Shown here: positions 28,476-39,039 of the stretch, in pieces
Layout of the letters: each line of letters opens with the position of its first letter
Position numbering within the stretch: the first letter of the stretch is position 1
Source of the DNA: an uncultured Calothrix sp.
Lineage (GTDB): Bacteria > Cyanobacteriota > Cyanobacteriia > Cyanobacteriales > Nostocaceae
Direction: 5' to 3'
Assembly: GCA_937973965.1 (NCBI GenBank)
Contig: CALJJQ010000024.1
Coordinates: 24,982-88,981 of the forward strand
DNA: 64,000 bases
Notes under the pieces: generated by a model
Databases searched by the model: none
Told to the model about the DNA's origin: nothing
The model's input: only the letters and a program-made list of their open reading frames with translations
Position numbers and translations under genes: made by a program

Positions 28476-30098
28476 CTACCATGCTTCCTGGGACTCAGTT
28501 TGAAAGTATGGGGTTTCGCCGCTAGTTTCTTCGCTACTTTCTGCACTGTTTTGTAATGGTAACGACAAGAGATAGCGGAACCCGGATTCAGCGGAACCCT
28601 GAATCGCGATTTGTCCACCATGTAATTCTGCTAATTGACAACTCAGCAATAATCCCAAACTTTCCCGTGATAGGTGTCCAGAATTTTTCCCCTGATTCAT
28701 GTGTTTCTCCATTTCTGTTCCTAAGGGGAAGGAGCTAGGTAGGGAATTGGGGTAATTACGGGTTTTTTCCAGTGGATTCAAAGCACCATTAATGCTGATC
28801 TCATGGCTGTCAAAATAACTATCAAAGGATTTATCATCGGCTAATCCAAAACTATGGTATTCTACTGCCGGATGGGAATTTAAGCGTAGATAGGGTTCAA
28901 TTTCAGTGATACCTTCCCCTAACCAGGGATGAGTCACCCATACGGTAATATTCAGGTTATCGTCTTTGTAGGATACGTGAATACGTACAACGCTACCTGT
29001 TGCCGATATTTGAATGACGCTGAAAATTAAATGGTAAAGAATTTGTCTGACCTTATCCTTATCCAAAGGCCAAATTCTTCCCCTACCGGGTTCTAGGGAC
29101 AAACGAATTTGCTGTTCTCGACGATTTGCAGCTTCTTCGAGGGTGTTTATCGCTTGCTGACACAACATTTCAATATCTACGGGAACCAGATTTAACTCAG
29201 TTGTGTCCTCCTCCATTGCTCCTAATTCGGAAATTTCATTCACCAAGGAAAGCAAATATCTACCGCTATGTTGGATAATTTCCAAATATTCCCGTTGTTT
29301 AGTAGTCAATGGTCCGTAGATTTCCCGTCCGAGAACGCTAGCCATTCCCAACACAGAAGTTAAGGGTGTGCGTAATTCATGGGTTAATTGGGAAAGCAAT
29401 TCCAATTTTAACTGACCAGTGGTGGTAATTTCGTTTTTAAACTTCGGTGCAGCTAATTTTACTTCATTGGTTGTAGTTTCTAAATCACTTGCTTCCCAAC
29501 CTGGAGATAGGGACTTTTTAGCCTTATCTCCTCCTCGCAGTAAACGATTACGCTCAAATTCGCTCATACTCCAACGAGCAATAATCTGCAAAAACTCGAT
29601 ATCGCGAGTAGTAAAATTACGGGGTGCTAAATCCATCACCGCTAAGGAACCTAGGCAATTTCCCGATGCATCAAATAATGGAACCCCAATGTAAGCTCTA
29701 ATTCCGTATTCCTGTACTAACTTACTATTAACGAGATTGGCATCATTAAACTTATAAGTATCATTAACAACTAAAATTTGCGCGTTTTCCACCACTTTGG
29801 TGCAGAAAGATTCCTGACGCAGTAACTGACGGGTTTGGGCTAACTGGTTCATCAAACCTAACCGAGATAACCCGACTGCTGATTTAAACCAATGGCGATC
29901 GCTATCAACAAATCCTAAAACGGAAATAGGTGCTTCTAAAAAATGGGCCGCGGTTTGGGTGGCTTCTTCAAATACAGGAATTGTTTCGGGTTGACGTAAA
30001 CCCAGTTCTGTCAGAACTTTTAGCCGCATTGCATCTCGTCCATCCTGGGAACCCCAAGCGTTTCTTATAGTAATCATTTTATCTTCTGGTTCTGTCAT
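28476..30098 (-). CDS. GAF-domain histidine kinase with degenerate ATPase domain
   Basis: This 540-residue soluble protein has a GAF domain (about 30-190), a HisKA domain with the phospho-acceptor His in QLTHELRTPLTSVLG, and a HATPase-like C-terminal half. The ATP-binding motifs are abnormal. The N-box stretch reads RQILYHLIFSVIQISATG without its Asn. The DxGxG G1 motif is replaced by THPWLGEG. Only a G2-like ESLGLLLSC remains. It therefore probably cannot hydrolyse ATP normally, but may still dimerise or be phosphorylated by another kinase. No response regulator is adjacent. The GAF ligand is unknown. Confidence 0.8.
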   Translation of the reverse strand: MTEPEDKMITIRNAWGSQDGRDAMRLKVLTELGLRQPETIPVFEEATQTAAHFLEAPISVLGFVDSDRHWFKSAVGLSRLGLMNQLAQTRQLLRQESFCTKVVENAQILVVNDTYKFNDANLVNSKLVQEYGIRAYIGVPLFDASGNCLGSLAVMDLAPRNFTTRDIEFLQIIARWSMSEFERNRLLRGGDKAKKSLSPGWEASDLETTTNEVKLAAPKFKNEITTTGQLKLELLSQLTHELRTPLTSVLGMASVLGREIYGPLTTKQREYLEIIQHSGRYLLSLVNEISELGAMEEDTTELNLVPVDIEMLCQQAINTLEEAANRREQQIRLSLEPGRGRIWPLDKDKVRQILYHLIFSVIQISATGSVVRIHVSYKDDNLNITVWVTHPWLGEGITEIEPYLRLNSHPAVEYHSFGLADDKSFDSYFDSHEISINGALNPLEKTRNYPNSLPSSFPLGTEMEKHMNQGKNSGHLSRESLGLLLSCQLAELHGGQIAIQGSAESGFRYLLSLPLQNSAESSEETSGETPYFQTESQEAW

Positions 30099-30756
30099 TA
30101 CTATAGTTACCTTCTATACGTGTTCAATATTGGTATTTTTGTATAACCTCTGTCATCTTGGGTTACTTATCTATTCCTAAGCATTCCCCATTTTGCTGTC
30201 AGATAAACAAGTTGCAAATATTTTTTTGATGTTTTGGCAATTTCATTGGTGATTTTACTTAAATTACAATATCAGTATTGTTATTTTTATACATATTATC
30301 ATCAACTGAAGTTCACGTTTGTGTCTTCGGTTTTCTTTTTCACTATTTAACAATCAGTTTCCGGTCAATCTGTATCTGAATTAGTTCGGAAATGATATCA
30401 ATCGGGTTTAATAGTGTCAGCATGATGCTGAAAACACTTAAGTGTAAAGTTGATATTGAGGCTGAATTTATGGTTGGATTTACTGAGGATGTTTCTGATT
30501 AATTATGCACTAAATGATAGATAGGGTGTATATCAAATGGCGAATTAATTCATATATAAAAATAGATAAAAATACACTAAATTTCGGCAAATAATTAATT
30601 TATATGCAGATAATTAAATATTTTTAGTCATTATTTAGGCATAGCCTTCTTGCACAGAACTATATACGGCAAAACCCATAAAAGTGGTTTTTTCTAACCC
30701 ACTATCCCCTGACTTCAAAAGTACAGATTCAAAAATAAAATCGGGTTCCGATCGCA
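30099..30756. other. Divergent promoter region
   Basis: This 658-bp AT-rich spacer lies between the divergent kinase and aminotransferase genes. No gene, repeat or clear binding site is seen. It should contain both promoters. Confidence 0.45.
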
Positions 30757-31920
30757 ATGAGTATAAATATTCCATTTGTCAACTTAGATATACAACATCA
30801 AGCAATTAAAGCAAAATTAGAAACCGCAATTCACAACGTTATCAATCAGGGTGATTTTGTTCTAGGTAAAGCCTTAGCCGAATTTGAAGCAGCCTTTGCA
30901 TCCGCTTCCCAATCAGCCTATGGAGTGGGAGTTGCATCTGGAACCGACGCGATCGCATTAGGTTTAACAGCCTGTGGAATTGGTTCTGGGGATGAGGTAA
31001 TTTTACCAGCAAATACATTCGTCGCCACTTTGATTGGTGTATTACGAGCGGGTGCAACTCCTGTTTTTGCTGATTGTGATTTCCATACAGCCCTAATTGA
31101 TCTAGAATCCGCAGCCCACGTAGTTACAAATAAAACCAAGGCCATTATACCCGTCCATCTCTACGGACAAATGGTTTCCCCCCAAAAACTCCGGGAATTT
31201 GCCGACAAATACAATCTTCTCATCTTTGAAGATGCAGCCCAAGCCCACCTCGCAGAACGGGAAGGATACCGCGCAGGTTCAGTGGGAATTGCCGCAGCCT
31301 TTAGCTTCTATCCTAGTAAAAACCTGGGTGCAATGGGTGACGGGGGAATTTTACTGACCCAGAATCCCGAAATAGCCCAAACCATGATTCGCCTGCGCAA
31401 CTATGGTGCATCCTACAAATACTATCACACCGAGATGGGTACAAACAGTCGGCTCGACACCATCCAAGCTGCTATTTTACGGGAAAAACTTCCCTACCTA
31501 CAAACATGGAATCGCGATCGCAACCTTATTGCCAATGAATACGACCGACAACTCGCACCCCTAGCAAAATACGGTATCACCCCCTTTGCAAACCAAAGCG
31601 GTACTGGTCATGTCTACCATTTGTATGTAATTCGCGTTGATTCCGACTGTCCCCTATCCCGTCAAGCTCTCCAAGATTACCTGAATACCCAAGGTATCCA
31701 AACTGGAATTCACTACCCCATACCTTGCCATCTGCAACCAGCTTTCACCTATTTAGGATACAAACAAGGTGACTTCCCTAATTCGGAAAAACTCGCATCC
31801 CGAATTCTCTCCCTACCCATGTATCCCGGACTTACAAAAGAACAGGTTAGTCGTGTAGTGAAGACTATCACCACCGCAGTCACCACCAATATCGAATCAC
31901 TGACAGCTAAAAACGAATAG
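30757..31920 (+). CDS. DegT/DnrJ/EryC1/StrS-family aminotransferase
   Basis: This 387-residue PLP enzyme probably aminates a nucleotide-linked keto sugar for glycan synthesis. It shows the family start (PFVNLDIQHQ), GVASGTDAIALGL for phosphate binding, FEDAAQAHLAE with the PLP-contacting Asp, and FYPSKNLGAMGDGG with the Schiff-base lysine. GTNSRLD and the C-terminal HLYVIR and HYPIPCH stretches complete the fold. Length is typical. The glycan role is inferred from the family; the next genes (cyanoexosortase pair) relate to surface protein sorting. Confidence 0.9.
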   Translation: MSINIPFVNLDIQHQAIKAKLETAIHNVINQGDFVLGKALAEFEAAFASASQSAYGVGVASGTDAIALGLTACGIGSGDEVILPANTFVATLIGVLRAGATPVFADCDFHTALIDLESAAHVVTNKTKAIIPVHLYGQMVSPQKLREFADKYNLLIFEDAAQAHLAEREGYRAGSVGIAAAFSFYPSKNLGAMGDGGILLTQNPEIAQTMIRLRNYGASYKYYHTEMGTNSRLDTIQAAILREKLPYLQTWNRDRNLIANEYDRQLAPLAKYGITPFANQSGTGHVYHLYVIRVDSDCPLSRQALQDYLNTQGIQTGIHYPIPCHLQPAFTYLGYKQGDFPNSEKLASRILSLPMYPGLTKEQVSRVVKTITTAVTTNIESLTAKNE

Positions 31921-32224
31921 GAAAAAAGGGGTCTTGTACCTGAGACAATTAAAAAATAAATTTAACCCAGTATGCTACCATCACTCGACTACTTTCCTAC
32001 CTGATAAGAATTGGAAATCCCTGTCTAATCAAATTCAGTCCATTAACATGAACTGCCAAAAAAATTAACCAATAAAAAACTTTATCACATTAAAAATGAA
32101 AACTTACGTATTTAGTAGTAAGTTACCCATGTCTTTTGGACATAACCAAACCATGTAAATAAATTATTCCTACTCCCATAAAGACGTAACATTTTACGTC
32201 TTTACTATCTACTCCCTCCGAACC
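31921..32224. other. Spacer upstream of cyanoexosortase B
   Basis: No gene is seen. A strong hairpin (32180-32203) ends 21 bases before the exosortase ATG. Confidence 0.45.
32180..32203. repeat. AAAGACGTAA / TTACGTCTTT hairpin
   Basis: A perfect 10-bp stem with a CATT loop lies 21 bases before the cyanoexosortase start. It could act as a leader structure for crtB, or as the terminator of the aminotransferase gene 260 bp upstream. It resembles the dispersed palindrome family. Confidence 0.5.
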
Positions 32225-33100
32225 ATGACTTCATCACCAGCAAAAAATTACCCTTTCCACTGGACAAATCTTTCCCTGTTAGGAGTATTTGCACTCCTGT
32301 ATGCACCTTTGTTAATTCACTGGTGTGACGGTTGGATCAAAAAAAGTATCAGCATCGAACATGAATACTTCAGTCACGGATTGATTGGTTTTCCCTTTGC
32401 AGCCTATATCGCGTGGACAAATCGCAAAAAATGGCAACGTCTTCCCAACCAAATTCATCCCCTGGGTGCTGTTCTCCTGGTTATTGGTGGAGTGTTTTAT
32501 TTAACCAGAGTCAGTGAGTGGGTAAATTTATCCTTACCAGTAATTTTGACTGGATTTTGTCTGTGGGTAAAAGGTATGCCAGGATTTAGATTACATCGAT
32601 TCCCGTTACTACTAGTATTTTTAGCAACACCGAATTCGATTCCCTATTTACTTACACCTTTTACCCTACCCCTACAAAGTTTTATCGCTGGTTGTGCTGG
32701 ATTTATTTTGGTGCAATTGGGTATGAATGTCAGCGTTGAGGGTATTTATATTTTTGTTGGGGGAAGGGTTGTGGAAGTTGCTCCCTATTGTGCTGGATTA
32801 AAAATGTTATTTACCACCCAGTATGTCGCCTTGATGCTATTGTATTGGACTGGTGCGATCGCATCCCGAAAAACAATTATTTGGTTCCTCTCCCTTGCTG
32901 CGGTGATGAGTGTAACTGCGAATATTATCCGCAACACGTTACTTACGTACTTCCACGGTACAGGGAGGGATGGATTATTTGTCTGGTTACACGATAGTTG
33001 GGGAGGTGATATGTACTCAGCCTGTATGCTATTACTGCTGATTCCCGTTCTGAATAAACTTGACAATTATTTTTCCCGTCGGGAGTCAGGAGAAATATAA
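32225..33100 (+). CDS. crtB: Cyanoexosortase B
   Basis: This 291-residue membrane transpeptidase-like protein has about eight hydrophobic segments. The exosortase catalytic residues are present: Cys in APYCAGLKML, Arg in NIIRNTLLTYF and His in LHDSWGG. Exosortases cut PEP-CTERM tails of exported proteins and attach them to surface glycans. The next gene at 33227 encodes the partner described for cyanoexosortase B, which decides the subtype. No PEP-CTERM substrate gene is seen in the window, so the substrates lie elsewhere. The symbol follows the exosortase nomenclature and is not carotene crtB. Confidence 0.87.
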   Translation: MTSSPAKNYPFHWTNLSLLGVFALLYAPLLIHWCDGWIKKSISIEHEYFSHGLIGFPFAAYIAWTNRKKWQRLPNQIHPLGAVLLVIGGVFYLTRVSEWVNLSLPVILTGFCLWVKGMPGFRLHRFPLLLVFLATPNSIPYLLTPFTLPLQSFIAGCAGFILVQLGMNVSVEGIYIFVGGRVVEVAPYCAGLKMLFTTQYVALMLLYWTGAIASRKTIIWFLSLAAVMSVTANIIRNTLLTYFHGTGRDGLFVWLHDSWGGDMYSACMLLLLIPVLNKLDNYFSRRESGEI

Positions 33101-33120
33101 ATTACAAATTACAAATTACG

Positions 33121-33215
33121 TAGCTTGCTTCCCGCGTAGCGGGTATTACGTAGACGCGAAGCGGCTTACCGCAGGCTATTACGTACGCGAAGCGTTGCCG
33201 TAGGCTATTACGAAT
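33121..33215. repeat. Modular GC-rich repeat, family D
   Basis: Between the exosortase gene and its partner lie modules such as CCCGCGTAGCGGGTATTACG, TAGACGCGAAGCGGCTTACC and GTACGCGAAGCGTTGCCG. The same modules occur inverted, with one extra copy, at 42663-42786. The CCCGC/GCGGG arms can form hairpins. Confidence 0.75.
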
Positions 33216-33226
33216 TATTTACTCAA

Positions 33227-33922
33227 ATGCTTTCTATCTCCAAAACCCTCAAACAACTCCTTTTCCCCAAAATAGCTGTACTCCTACTCTTAAGTGCTTT
33301 ACTGATAATCGGTGCTGTACCAGGTTATATGGGTGGAAAATGGGAGTGGAAACAACCTCCACCAATAGCCACAATTAGACAGTTACGACAGCTATATCAA
33401 ACTGGTTTGGAAATACCCGGTTGGCGAACTCTGGAAAAAAACGTGGGTCCAATTGGCCAACAAAGATGGGTGCTACAAAAAATCCAAAGTCAAAGTGATA
33501 AGACCCCAGTATTATTACAATTACTTCCCCAGAATGATGAACGCAAACAACCTCAAGTCGAATGGGTGGATATTGATAGTTACATGGGTTGGAAAGTAGC
33601 TCAATTTCGTCATGTGGAGTTTACAGTTTCACCAACATCTGAACAACCATTCATAGTTCAAGCCAGATTTTTTCGCGGTGCAACCAAAACAGAAACCTTT
33701 GCTGTATTACAGTGGTACGCTTGGCAAGGAAATGGTAATCCATCACCCTTAAAATGGTTTATTGTCGACCAAGCAGCCCAATTACGCAAACAAAGAGTTC
33801 CTTGGACAGCAGTTAGTATTATAGTTCCAATGGAACAACTGGGACAAAGCGATCGCGAGTGGGAAAAGGTGAAATCCCTGGGTGAAAAAGTTCAACTAGC
33901 TTTAATGGATGGCAAGTTGTAA
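33227..33922 (+). CDS. Cyanoexosortase B system-associated protein
   Basis: This 231-residue protein has one N-terminal membrane segment (about 14-32) and a periplasmic domain with GYMGGKWEWKQPPP, IPGWRTLEKN and QQRWVLQK stretches. These match the partner protein that accompanies cyanoexosortase B, similar in concept to EpsI-type partners. Its role is unproven; it may assist sorting or substrate handling. The gap to the exosortase is 126 bp and is filled by a repeat, so the pair may have been tighter before the repeat inserted. Confidence 0.82.
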   Translation: MLSISKTLKQLLFPKIAVLLLLSALLIIGAVPGYMGGKWEWKQPPPIATIRQLRQLYQTGLEIPGWRTLEKNVGPIGQQRWVLQKIQSQSDKTPVLLQLLPQNDERKQPQVEWVDIDSYMGWKVAQFRHVEFTVSPTSEQPFIVQARFFRGATKTETFAVLQWYAWQGNGNPSPLKWFIVDQAAQLRKQRVPWTAVSIIVPMEQLGQSDREWEKVKSLGEKVQLALMDGKL

Positions 33923-33948
33923 ACTATATCATTTGAGATTTGATATTT

Positions 33949-33986
33949 ATGTTGACTGTCAACCGTTAGCAGTCAACAGTCAACAT
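33949..33986. terminator. Two-way hairpin between convergent genes
   Basis: ATGTTGACTG and CAGTCAACAT form a perfect 10-bp outer stem. It lies between the ends of the exosortase partner and thiC. A related GTTGACAGTTAACAGTC stretch is seen at 40690-40715. Confidence 0.6.
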
Positions 33987-34020
33987 TATTTCACCCGCTC
34001 AAAACCAATGAAAATGATCA

Positions 34021-35510
<1,490 letters not shown>

Positions 35511-36493
35511 GTAAAGTGACTGATTGACCATCTAAAATCTCAAATTTAGGACACCCCTAGCATTAATGGAGATAGTACCTTACTTTTGTTTATTCTATTT
35601 TGACGATTTTTGGGAAAGTTCACAATATGCTAATTTGGAAAATATGCAAATTTTGATGAATCTTATGTTCTGGTACATAAGTATACAGAATTTCCAATAA
35701 TTCAAACTGGAAGCAGAGAGCAGCCGTATGATTTCTTCTGACTCCCTAAGTAAGTGGGTAGACAAATTTCTCACTCTGTCCGCAGCAAATGAAGAGAAGC
35801 GGAATCCAGGCAGAGCCTTCCCGCAGGATAGTGATCGCAAGATTTTCAACTTTATTTGTTTCTCTTTACTTCCTTTGGTTTATCTATGCCTACCTACTTT
35901 CAAGTTATTGAGTAGCCTTCAAACTGAGAAATGCAGGAAAAAAATGTTCCCCGTTCCCTATATCATTAGCGCTACCCGTAACAGCAGACCCGGCTATTCT
36001 TAAGTTATTTTTATTTATATAGCCCCGGCGGCATTATACCTGATAATATCTGCGATTTGTCAAGATGTCAATTATCGGTTCTCAAAGTATGATGATTACG
36101 TCAAAAAATTGAGAATAGAATCATTAATATTGAGAATAACCTCGGTTTTTTTGTCAATAAGCCGAAGAAGGGAGGTCTTGTAGAATTTTGCCTTTCTGCA
36201 GATTTAAATAACTAATCAATCATCAAAAAATGGGGAAGGAGCAACAGAAGGTAGGATTTAAATTTATCCCTAAGTAGGTCTTGCTGAAGCTTTTGAGGGG
36301 ATTTTGTCGCAAAAGTGCGACAAAATAGGTTATCAGGCTGAAAAACCGGCATTTTTCACTTTTTGAGTCGAAAAACAGTAGGATTGTGGGGTTCAAAATA
36401 TTCCCTGTTCCCGACCCCCCTCAAAGACTTTTACAGCAAAACCCTAAGTATTTCATGATTATCAACCATTTCCCCTGTTGCCCCTATTCCAAA
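35511..36493. other. Long spacer with a MITE
   Basis: Apart from the element at 36275-36446 no gene or known site is seen. Short frames at 35595-35849 (minus) and 35728-36003 (plus) overlap each other and look random. Confidence 0.5.
36275..36446. mobile_element. MITE with about 25-bp inverted ends
   Basis: The left end TAGGTCTTGCTGAAGCTTTT (then GAGGGG) matches the reverse complement of the right end CCCCTCAAAGACTTTTACAG (then CAAAACCCTA). Just inside the left end, ATTTTGTCGCA and TGCGACAAAAT (36301-36326) form a perfect 11-bp hairpin. No transposase frame exists in the 172 bp, so it is a non-autonomous element. Confidence 0.7.
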
Positions 36494-36940
36494 CTAAACC
36501 AGACTTGCGTCTGTGTGATTAGCGATACTTTGTGCTAAACCAGGAATGATCTGCTGTACGTACTTTTTCGCAGAATTACGCAGCTTGCTGTAGGTTCCTT
36601 TGACGACACCATTTTGTGCATTCTCAATTCTTTTATCGGTGACGACTAATAGGGCATCTGCCGCTTCCGAACTATTTTCGGTTAGATAGGCAACTGGATC
36701 TCCTGCTTGCAAACCCTGATTCCAAATCGGGTCTAATGCTGGTAGGGCTTCCGGTAACAGTCTTCCTAAAGCTCCGGCAACATAACCTGGTTTGACCCCA
36801 TTCACAGCTGCATAACTAGCTTTTAAACCCATACCACCCAATCCGGATTGGGAAGCAACCAATTCATCGATTAACTTCATGCAGTCATCCACAATCATCT
36901 GTTTTTTATTAGGGTCATTCAGAGCATCAGCAAGTCCCAT
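36494..36940 (-). CDS. DUF6918-type conserved protein
   Basis: This 148-residue soluble, helix-rich protein has LADALNDPNKKQMIVDDCMK at the start, SGLGGMGLKASYAAVNGVKPGY in the middle and LPALDPIWNQ, with a long C-terminal helix. The pattern matches proteins assigned to DUF6918, found in actinobacteria and cyanobacteria. No function is known. It stands alone between long spacers. The start is preceded by GGAGA at a good distance. Confidence 0.7.
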   Translation of the reverse strand: MGLADALNDPNKKQMIVDDCMKLIDELVASQSGLGGMGLKASYAAVNGVKPGYVAGALGRLLPEALPALDPIWNQGLQAGDPVAYLTENSSEAADALLVVTDKRIENAQNGVVKGTYSKLRNSAKKYVQQIIPGLAQSIANHTDASLV

Positions 36941-37545
36941 TCAGAATCTCCTTATACATGAAAAAGCTTTGGTTCTACTTGAATTTATGCACCTCTGACG
37001 TAGACACGCGTAGCGTGGCTGGTCTGGGGAAACGCCTTACAGGGCAAAGCCATGACGCAGGAAGCAAACTGCCTAGGGAAGAAATCAGGCATTGAGATTA
37101 CTTCCTGAGTATTATGGAGTAAATAGGCATTCCGTGCGTAAATCCTGTCTATACTAATTTGTACCCCATAACAAAAATAAACATAACACCTAAATCCAGC
37201 AAAAAGCTTGCCAGATTGGCTTTTTAAATTTTGTCAATTAGGATTTTGGTGGTAGTGCCATTTACACTTGAGTCTTGGTCAGATAGACTGCTGGTGCAAT
37301 CAATTCAGCAATACCATACCATTTGATTTTGCTGATCCGCCATTCAGTATCATTACTGGATTTTGCCTACTCATTCTCTATGTAACAACAAATTTCCGGA
37401 TAATTTTTCCATGTAGCAAATATCTCTTTATCTTTTGAGATGGGAGATTTTCAAACACAGAAGAGTAGGGCAAAGGGACAGAGAAACTTCTTGCTTCTCT
37501 GTGTCACCTATGATTAAGTACTCCTTGCTTCTATTTCCCTGCCAG
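36941..37545. other. Divergent promoter spacer
   Basis: This lies between two divergent genes and should carry both promoters. A repeat-like stretch with ACGCGTAGCGT and GGGGAAACGCC lies near 36998-37040. The upstream codons 37435-37545 in frame with the next gene are not considered coding. Confidence 0.45.
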
Positions 37546-38739
37546 ATGCGAACTATAACTGAAATCAATGAAAAAATACTGACTCAACGTGTAGTTGTTG
37601 CCACTGTTGAGGAGGTTAAAGCATTAATAGATGAAATTGGTATCACAAAAGTCACCCAACAGGTTGATGTGATTACTACGGGGACTTTTGAACCGATGGA
37701 GTCTAGTGGCGCAATTATTAACTTGGGGCATACTGACCCCCCGATTAAAATCCGTCGTGCTTGGTTTGATGGTGTACCAGCCTATTCTGGTTTTGGGGCA
37801 GTAGATTTGTACTTAGGGGCGACAAGTGTCAGTGAAATTGCGGAAAATGAGGAGATATGGGGAAACGAAAATCCAACGAATATTATCCGTGGAGGTGGCC
37901 ATATCATCGAGGATTTGATTGCTGGTAAACCGATCCAATTACGTGCCCAAGGACAAGTTACTGATTGTTATCCCCGTGCTAGTTTTGAAACAACTATTAC
38001 TCGCGATACGATTAATCAGTTTTATTTATTCAATCCTCGTAATTTGTATCAAAATTTTATTGTTGGTGTTAACGGTGGAGAACGGACACTGTTTACCTAT
38101 TTAGGTGCTTTGCAACCTCGACTAGGAAATGCGGTTTATTCTAACCCAGGAGAGATTTCCCCTTTATTTAATGACCCTGATTTACAGTTAATTGGTATCG
38201 GTACAAGGATTTTTCTTGGTGGAGGAATTGGTTATATTAGTTGGGAAGGAACCCAGCATTTTCCCTTGCAAAAACGCTTAGAGAATCGGACTCCAGTTGG
38301 TCCTGCGGCGACACTAGCCCTAATTGGTGATGCGAAAACAATGGATGCTCGCTGGGTGAGGGGTTGTTACTTTAGAAATTATGGTCCTTCCTTGATGTTA
38401 GGTGTTGGTATCGCTCTACCGGTTTTAAATAAAGAAGTAGTGGTTAATTGCGCAGTCAGGGATCGAGAAATAGTTGCACCAATTGTTGATTTTTCCATTC
38501 CTCGTCGTGTTCGTCCGACCTTTGGATTGGTAAGCTATGCCCAATTAAAAAGCGGTAAAATTACGATTGAAGGGAAAACTGTCCGGACTGCACCTTTGGC
38601 GAGTATATACTTATCGAGACAAGTAGCAATTGAATTAAAAAAATGGATTGTCGAAGGAAATTTTACTTTAACAGAACCAGTTGCTCCTATTTCCACTGAG
38701 CGAGTATTTTTACCCCAAGACCGTTGGACGGAAATATGA
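37546..38739 (+). CDS. DUF39-family homocysteine biosynthesis protein
   Basis: This 397-residue protein has the DUF39 features: RTITEINEKI at the start, VDVITTGTFEPMESSGA, GGGHIIEDLIAG, and a central ERTLFTYLG and IGTRIFLGGGIGY. In methanogens relatives incorporate sulfide into aspartate semialdehyde to make homocysteine. The archaeal form often carries CBS domains, which are absent here. Cys residues in QVTDCYPRAS and ARWVRGCYFRN are candidate sulfur carriers. The start at 37546 matches the domain; an earlier frame extends to 37435. Its role in cyanobacteria is inferred only. Confidence 0.8.
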   Translation: MRTITEINEKILTQRVVVATVEEVKALIDEIGITKVTQQVDVITTGTFEPMESSGAIINLGHTDPPIKIRRAWFDGVPAYSGFGAVDLYLGATSVSEIAENEEIWGNENPTNIIRGGGHIIEDLIAGKPIQLRAQGQVTDCYPRASFETTITRDTINQFYLFNPRNLYQNFIVGVNGGERTLFTYLGALQPRLGNAVYSNPGEISPLFNDPDLQLIGIGTRIFLGGGIGYISWEGTQHFPLQKRLENRTPVGPAATLALIGDAKTMDARWVRGCYFRNYGPSLMLGVGIALPVLNKEVVVNCAVRDREIVAPIVDFSIPRRVRPTFGLVSYAQLKSGKITIEGKTVRTAPLASIYLSRQVAIELKKWIVEGNFTLTEPVAPISTERVFLPQDRWTEI

Positions 38740-39039
38740 TTATGAAGGGAGTGGGGATAGGAATAGTTGGTTGCTTGCTAGTGGTCTATCGCATTAGTTA
38801 TAAGGGGTTTTTAGTAGTGGCTTTAGCCTGGAAAAAGTTTTAACATCAGGGGCTATACCCACAGGTTTGTCGTAGACTAGCACTACTACGAACTTTTTTT
38901 CACCCATTCAAATTAATGTGGGATAAGGAAAATATATCCATCATCTTGATTTTGACACACCACCATTCGGTGTTGCTGAATACAAACATGAATTGAAAAT
39001 TTTGTAGAAGAGACCCGATATATCGCATCTCTACACTCC
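38740..39039. other. Spacer between convergent genes, repeat-filled
   Basis: It is occupied mostly by the 120-bp repeat at 38797-38930 and, near 39004-39034, a degenerate GAGACCCGATATATCGCATCTC palindrome. No gene is seen. Confidence 0.5.
38797..38930. repeat. Dispersed repeat, family C (about 120 bp)
   Basis: The stretch AGTAGTGGCTTTAGCC ... GGGGCTATACCCACAGG ... GTCGTAGACTAGCACTACTA ... CAAATTAATGTGG recurs with few changes at 45699-45805. Shorter parts lie near 2570-2605, 6675-6725 and 24298-24350. It contains no reading frame. Confidence 0.65.

Noticed and set aside
35595..36003. Overlapping short frames on both strands in the spacer between thiC and DUF6918
   Set aside because: Mutually overlapping, no family match, composition like non-coding AT-rich DNA.
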